Assembly: GCA_963832895.1 (NCBI GenBank)
Contig: CAWHVQ010000008.1
Coordinates: 1 to 64,000 of the forward strand
Source: JAMXLO01 sp963832895
GTDB lineage: Bacteria; Pseudomonadota; Alphaproteobacteria; Acetobacterales; Acetobacteraceae
DNA length: 64,000 nucleotides
Direction: 5' to 3'
Positions 62,719 through 64,000 of this stretch are shown in pieces. Numbering within the stretch: position 1 is the stretch's first letter; every line of letters begins with the position of its first letter. Under the pieces are notes generated by a model, which was given only the letters and a program-made list of their open reading frames with translations, ran no database searches and had not been told where the DNA came from. Made by a program: the position numbers and the translations under genes.

Positions 62719-64000
62719 CTACTGGCCGCTGACGAGTGTCGGTTGCCGGTCGCCCTGAAGCTTCGCCTCCAACTTCGCCGCGTCGTCCGGCTCGGGATTG
62801 AAGGTCAGCGCGCGGCGCCACTGAAAGGCCGCCTCCAGCTTCCGCCCCACCGCCCAGTAGGCATCGCCGAGATGACCGTTGACGGACGAATCTTCGGGAT
62901 CCAGCTCGACTGCGCGCTCCAGCGTACTAACCGCGTCGGTGACCTGACCTTGGCGCAGCATCACCCAGCCAAGGCTGTCCACTATCGCCCCGTCATTGGG
63001 GCGACGCTGCACAGCCTTCTCGATCATCTCGCGCGCCTGTGCCAGGTTCTGGCCCATGTCGGCCCAGGAATACCCGAGATAGTTCAGCACGTAAGGCTCA
63101 TCGGGCGAGAGCTTCAGCGCGTGCTTGAAGTCCGCCTCGGCCTTGGTCCACTGGTGCGAGCGCTCGTAGCAGATGCCGCGATCGTAGTAGACGAGCCAGT
63201 CGGCGGGCGCCTGCGTCTTGATGCGAGCAATGGCCTGGTCATAAACCGCGATCGCCTCGGCAAAACGCTGCTTGCCACGGAGCATGTCACCCTCGCGTAT
63301 GGCGGGGATCGGGCTGTCGGGATAGTCGTGGGCGACGCTTTGCAACTCGTGCATCGCATCCTCGGTGTGGCCCATCTGCCCGGTCAGGTCCGCGCGCTCC
63401 AAGCGGACCACGGAGATCAGCGGATCGTCGTTGGACACCGAGGCAAGCATCTGCAGGGCATTCTCGAGATGATGCTCGGATCCCAGTATATCGGCCGCCA
63501 GCAGCCGCGCGGCGGTGAAGTCCGGCCGCAGATCAAGCGCCAGACGCAGCAGCAGCATGGCGAAATCACCGGCGTCCTGCGCGCGCAGTGTGCCTGCAAG
63601 TGCCAGATAGGCTTCGGCGATCCCGTCTACCGCACGCGGCACAGGGGGGGACATGGTAGCGGCGGTCAGCGATCCGAGGGCGATGCTCATTTCCGGCGCA
63701 TTGGCGGCGAGCGCGGCCAGGGTGCGCTGCGCGTCGCCAAAGTGACCGCTGCGAGCCTGCTCGCTTGCGATGATCTGCGCGAGCCGCAGGTTCAGACTGC
63801 CGAATTCGGACTGCGCCTGGTGATACAGCCTAACTGCATCCGCCGAACGCCTGGCCTGGTCGGCGATCAGCGCGGCGTGCAGTGTGTAGACGCCGCGGAA
63901 CCGAGGGGATTCGATGAGCGGACGCAGAGTGGCCAGCGCGGCGTCTGTGCGACCGTCACCTTGCTGCGCCCAGGCGATCAGCAAAGGCTGCAGCAATTGG
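62719..64000 (-). CDS. Tetratricopeptide-repeat protein, cut by the window edge
   Basis: The C-terminal 425 residues visible are TPR arrays: ADWLVYYDRGICYERSHQWTKAEADFKHALKLSPDEPYVLNYLGYSWADMGQNLAQAREMIEKAVQRRPNDGAIVDSLGWVMLRQGQ is three consecutive repeats. The frame is open to the right edge, so a signal peptide or further repeats lie beyond it. Such a long TPR protein just upstream of ispE is common in Acetobacteraceae and Rhodospirillales. A scaffold or envelope role is likely. Confidence 0.88.
   Translation of the reverse strand, partial: QLLQPLLIAWAQQGDGRTDAALATLRPLIESPRFRGVYTLHAALIADQARRSADAVRLYHQAQSEFGSLNLRLAQIIASEQARSGHFGDAQRTLAALAANAPEMSIALGSLTAATMSPPVPRAVDGIAEAYLALAGTLRAQDAGDFAMLLLRLALDLRPDFTAARLLAADILGSEHHLENALQMLASVSNDDPLISVVRLERADLTGQMGHTEDAMHELQSVAHDYPDSPIPAIREGDMLRGKQRFAEAIAVYDQAIARIKTQAPADWLVYYDRGICYERSHQWTKAEADFKHALKLSPDEPYVLNYLGYSWADMGQNLAQAREMIEKAVQRRPNDGAIVDSLGWVMLRQGQVTDAVSTLERAVELDPEDSSVNGHLGDAYWAVGRKLEAAFQWRRALTFNPEPDDAAKLEAKLQGDRQPTLVSGQ

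Noticed and set aside
1..64000. CRISPR array or prophage structural genes
   Set aside because: No regularly spaced repeats with unique spacers, and no capsid, tail, terminase or portal motifs were seen.

Overview
The window looks like a GC-rich alphaproteobacterial chromosome, most likely from the Acetobacteraceae or another Rhodospirillales lineage. This is an inference from codon style, Tat-type solute-binding proteins, an ispE / tRNA-Gln / TPR-protein neighbourhood, and the wealth of ABC uptake and amide- or acid-degrading genes. No phylogenetic test could be run.

Region 1 (1-4263) is the right end of an integrative element. It holds a tyrosine integrase, a serine resolvase and two older, eroded copies of the same recombinase genes. 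It stops at a 45-nt tRNA-Arg(CCG) 3' half, which is read as the displaced attachment remnant. Region 2 (4774-10554) is loosely packed: an SDR dehydrogenase, a P450-ferredoxin pair, a DUF3574-like lipoprotein, a broken GST and a nucleoside phosphorylase.

Region 3 (10646-17182) is one tightly coupled eight-gene operon. It encodes a DoxX-like membrane protein, a ModA-like periplasmic protein, cytochrome b561, a sulfite-oxidase-fold molybdoenzyme, a TIGR04282/DUF2064 transferase, a polytopic mannosyltransferase-type protein, a radical SAM/SPASM enzyme and a GT2 glycosyltransferase. It is the best candidate for an undescribed system. Region 4 (17251-27566) has a Dpp-type ABC importer with two tandem paralogous binding proteins, a GFA-family protein, a Rieske oxygenase, two tandem Lin0512-family proteins and an alpha/beta hydrolase. 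Region 5 (27586-31744, minus) is MFS transporter, LeuC-like, LeuD-like and a cysteine-free Asp/Glu racemase-superfamily protein, probably for a dicarboxylic acid.

Region 6 (31799-39240) has a uracil-DNA glycosylase, a luciferase-like monooxygenase, an IalB-like protein, an NHL propeller protein, an outer-membrane factor, a beta-barrel and an N-carbamoyl-D-amino-acid hydrolase. Region 7 (39311-44641, minus) is a second complete Dpp-type importer, next to a collapsed NCS1 permease. Region 8 (45589-60378) has an acetamidase/formamidase, a Pot-type importer, an extra family-5 binding protein, a broken MFS gene, an amidohydrolase, a lone CoxL-type molybdenum hydroxylase subunit, a YfcG-like GST, a class II aldolase and a second amidohydrolase. 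Region 9 (60608-64000) is housekeeping: tRNA-Thr, tRNA-Gln, ispE and a TPR protein running off the edge.

A window-wide oddity is that at least ten genes-worth of frame breaks are single-base insertions, and four of them sit at a top-strand GGTAC. This points to a systematic sequence artefact more than to decay, so most genes listed as broken here may be intact in the organism.
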